Positions 62,561 through 64,000 of a stretch of 64,000 bases of DNA are shown here, piece after piece; position 1 is the first letter of the stretch, and each line of letters starts with the position of its first letter. The translations under genes were made by a program, and so were the position numbers. A model generated the notes under the pieces. It was not told the origin of the DNA. It made no database searches and was given only the letters and a program-made list of their open reading frames with translations. This stretch comes from Maratus speciosus (Eukaryota; Arthropoda; Arachnida; Araneae; Salticidae): positions 62,001-126,000 of the forward strand of contig CAWVRF010001075.1 in assembly GCA_963932465.1 (NCBI GenBank). The letters run 5' to 3'.

Positions 62561-64000
62561 TGGGGGAACCCTAAAATGCGCTTGGCTCCACCTAATACGC
62601 ATGCGCCTGACAGAGGGTCACGTGACGACATCTAGTAACCTCTTGGCATCTTGGCAGCATATCTGGTTTGGCGTAATCGCTTTTTCTACAATACAAGTAA
62701 CCCTTTGAACGCGTTACCTCTTGGCGATTTGTCATTCTCATTTTCCTATCCCTCCGTACGTAGCGTTGCGTTCCTCTGTGCATTTCATCTCACTCTGCGT
62801 CTGCTGATTAGCTTAAAGATTGTAGTAATTTGAATAATGTAAGTTTTAAAATATTTATTATTTACGATTGTAGTATATAAAACGCAGTTCGAAAAGTGCT
62901 TTTCGCAAACTTATACATCGGTCGAAATGATCGTAGCATAAGAAAAAAAAATGGCAAACACGACAGAAAATGCGGTATTTATAAATGCTGCTTTTTCTTC
63001 TATTAAAAATGAAATTATTATGTTACCCTGATCATTTAGTAGTGTGCAAAGTTTTTTTAAAGCACTTTTCTTACATATAAGAAAATAATTTGTATTATTA
63101 ATATAATATAATGCTATCGCAACGTTACTTTTTAAATATTCACGGACTGTATTTTTAATAGACTGTAATTTATGAAATCTATGTTTTTTTTTTTTAATGT
63201 TTTTCTTTTCTCTTTACAGTGACACTTCCTGCCAACCACCATTACCATTATCAGCACCAGTAACTCGCAGCATATTGATTGAATGTGTATTGTCTTTGCT
63301 ATATGGTTTGATATTTCACATCATATCACTGACAATACTTTCTCGATTACACTTGATTCTATAGATGTTAGCTGTGAAACGGAAAAAGATGGAATTTCGT
63401 GCAGAGATTGGAATAGGCGACTTTATTTCTAAACCAACATCCTACTTCAACATTATCTCAAGGTATAATTTTATTTCATGATATTGTGGTTTTTAGTATA
63501 TAGGCTATTGTCATGGTATGTTCTATTGCTCTTCTCTTTAAAAAAAAAAAAAAAATCCTGAGAGAAATGTTTCCTTAAAAAAACCCACTCTAGCATTTCA
63601 TTTTTAATACTTCATTAAGTAATTATTTTTGTTTTGTCCTGTTTATAAACAATATTTATAATAATAAAAATACCTGAAGTTATAATACAGAATTCTGGTA
63701 GAACACAAGCTTTTTTTTTTCGGAGATTTCATTATGATACATGTAAATTAAGTATTTTTGTGTTAAACCATTTGATATATTAATGAAATGCTTCGTATTT
63801 AGCTAATTATGAGTTGCTCTGCTAATAATCTTTACAAAGGTAACATCAGACAAAAAATGCATTTATTATTGATTCTTAATGAATGAATGTGAATAATTAA
63901 ATAGTTCAAATATAAATACACATTTCAAAAATTCTGAGTATTTTGTTTTCAGTGTGTCCTTTTAAAAAAATATTTTTTTTTTTCAAAGTAAAATAATTAT
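62561..64000. repeat. Right arm of large inverted duplication (runs off window)
   Basis: Reverse complement of 45117-41823 minus the 1845-bp hAT insertion. It shares the E-box, NRF-1-like site, GTAAGT donor (62839), TTTACAG acceptor (63217-63219) and coding-exon sequence. Differences are scattered single bases and short indels. Confidence 0.95.
63220..63462 (+). pseudogene. Right-arm copy of the cysteine-rich protein exon
   Basis: Corresponds to left-arm exon 42592-42359: the same acceptor, ATG (63283) and donor (GTATAA at 63463). One extra T shifts the frame to an early TAA at 63430. A further eight bases near the exon end bring the net change to +9, so the downstream phase is restored but the stop remains. 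The two remaining coding exons of the gene would lie beyond the window. It may be dead, or may use a different frame. Confidence 0.6.

Noticed and set aside
44889..62783. Mirror-image small frames at 44889-45086 and 62592-62783
   Set aside because: They are antisense to the proposed non-coding exon in the two arms of the inverted duplication. Shared openness follows from recent duplication, and indels alter their starts.
1..64000. Retrovirus-like or LTR elements
   Set aside because: No gag, protease or integrase motifs, paired LTRs or primer-binding sites were recognised; the only reverse transcriptase is of the RTE LINE type.

Overview
The window reads as AT-rich, gene-poor nuclear DNA of an animal. 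No gene has bacterial or plastid character. Coding pieces are split by GT-AG introns, there is a tRNA-derived SINE and an RTE-type LINE, and almost every recognisable structure is a DNA transposon or tandem repeat. The mix (many hAT, Tigger/pogo, piggyBac-like and 9-bp-duplicating foldback elements, plus long diverged satellites) would fit an arthropod, perhaps an arachnid. That is impression, not proof. A 200-base run of N (46205-46404) marks a scaffold join.

0-8 kb: a compound repeat, consisting of a 31-bp minisatellite (3030-3745), a short perfect hairpin (4001-4027), an array of ~145-bp satellite monomers (4085-5570) and an end module (5575-5900). A second copy of the end module is split by a 999-bp hAT-type MITE with an exact 8-bp target duplication. 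8.7-20.4 kb: a dense field of small foldback elements from at least eight families, several nested in each other with intact target duplications. 20.6-26.6 kb: one good candidate internal exon on the minus strand (21284-21443), a foldback MITE, a SINE with an exact 14-bp duplication, and an inverted second copy of the minisatellite/hairpin/satellite compound.

30.4-38.8 kb is the structural centre. A two-copy ~280-bp repeat was invaded by a hAT MITE and by a TTAA-flanked piggyBac-like MITE. The latter was invaded by a Tigger-like MITE that carries another copy of itself, and by a complete 5516-bp hAT transposon (33140-38655). That transposon has 14-bp inverted termini, an exact 8-bp duplication and an apparently intact two-exon transposase of 697 residues. 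It is the only full-length protein-coding gene I can reconstruct.

39-45 kb and 62.5-64 kb: an inverted duplication, in both arms, of a promoter-like 5' exon and a small cysteine-containing coding exon. The left arm has a plausible four-exon gene model on the minus strand (about 109 residues). The right arm has a stop codon in the same exon. A 1845-bp hAT derivative sits in intron 1 of the left copy only, and the right arm preserves the empty site. 46.5-61.2 kb holds decayed Tigger/pogo elements, an AT-rich foldback family, an RTE LINE fragment, a decayed hAT transposase interrupted by two MITEs, and a 2077-bp pogo-like element with symmetrical internal repeats of its terminal motif.

The elements work as families. 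The complete hAT could supply transposase to related short copies, and nesting plus paralogous empty sites gives a relative order of insertion. Apart from the hAT transposase and the candidate cysteine-rich exons, I see no cellular gene I can name.
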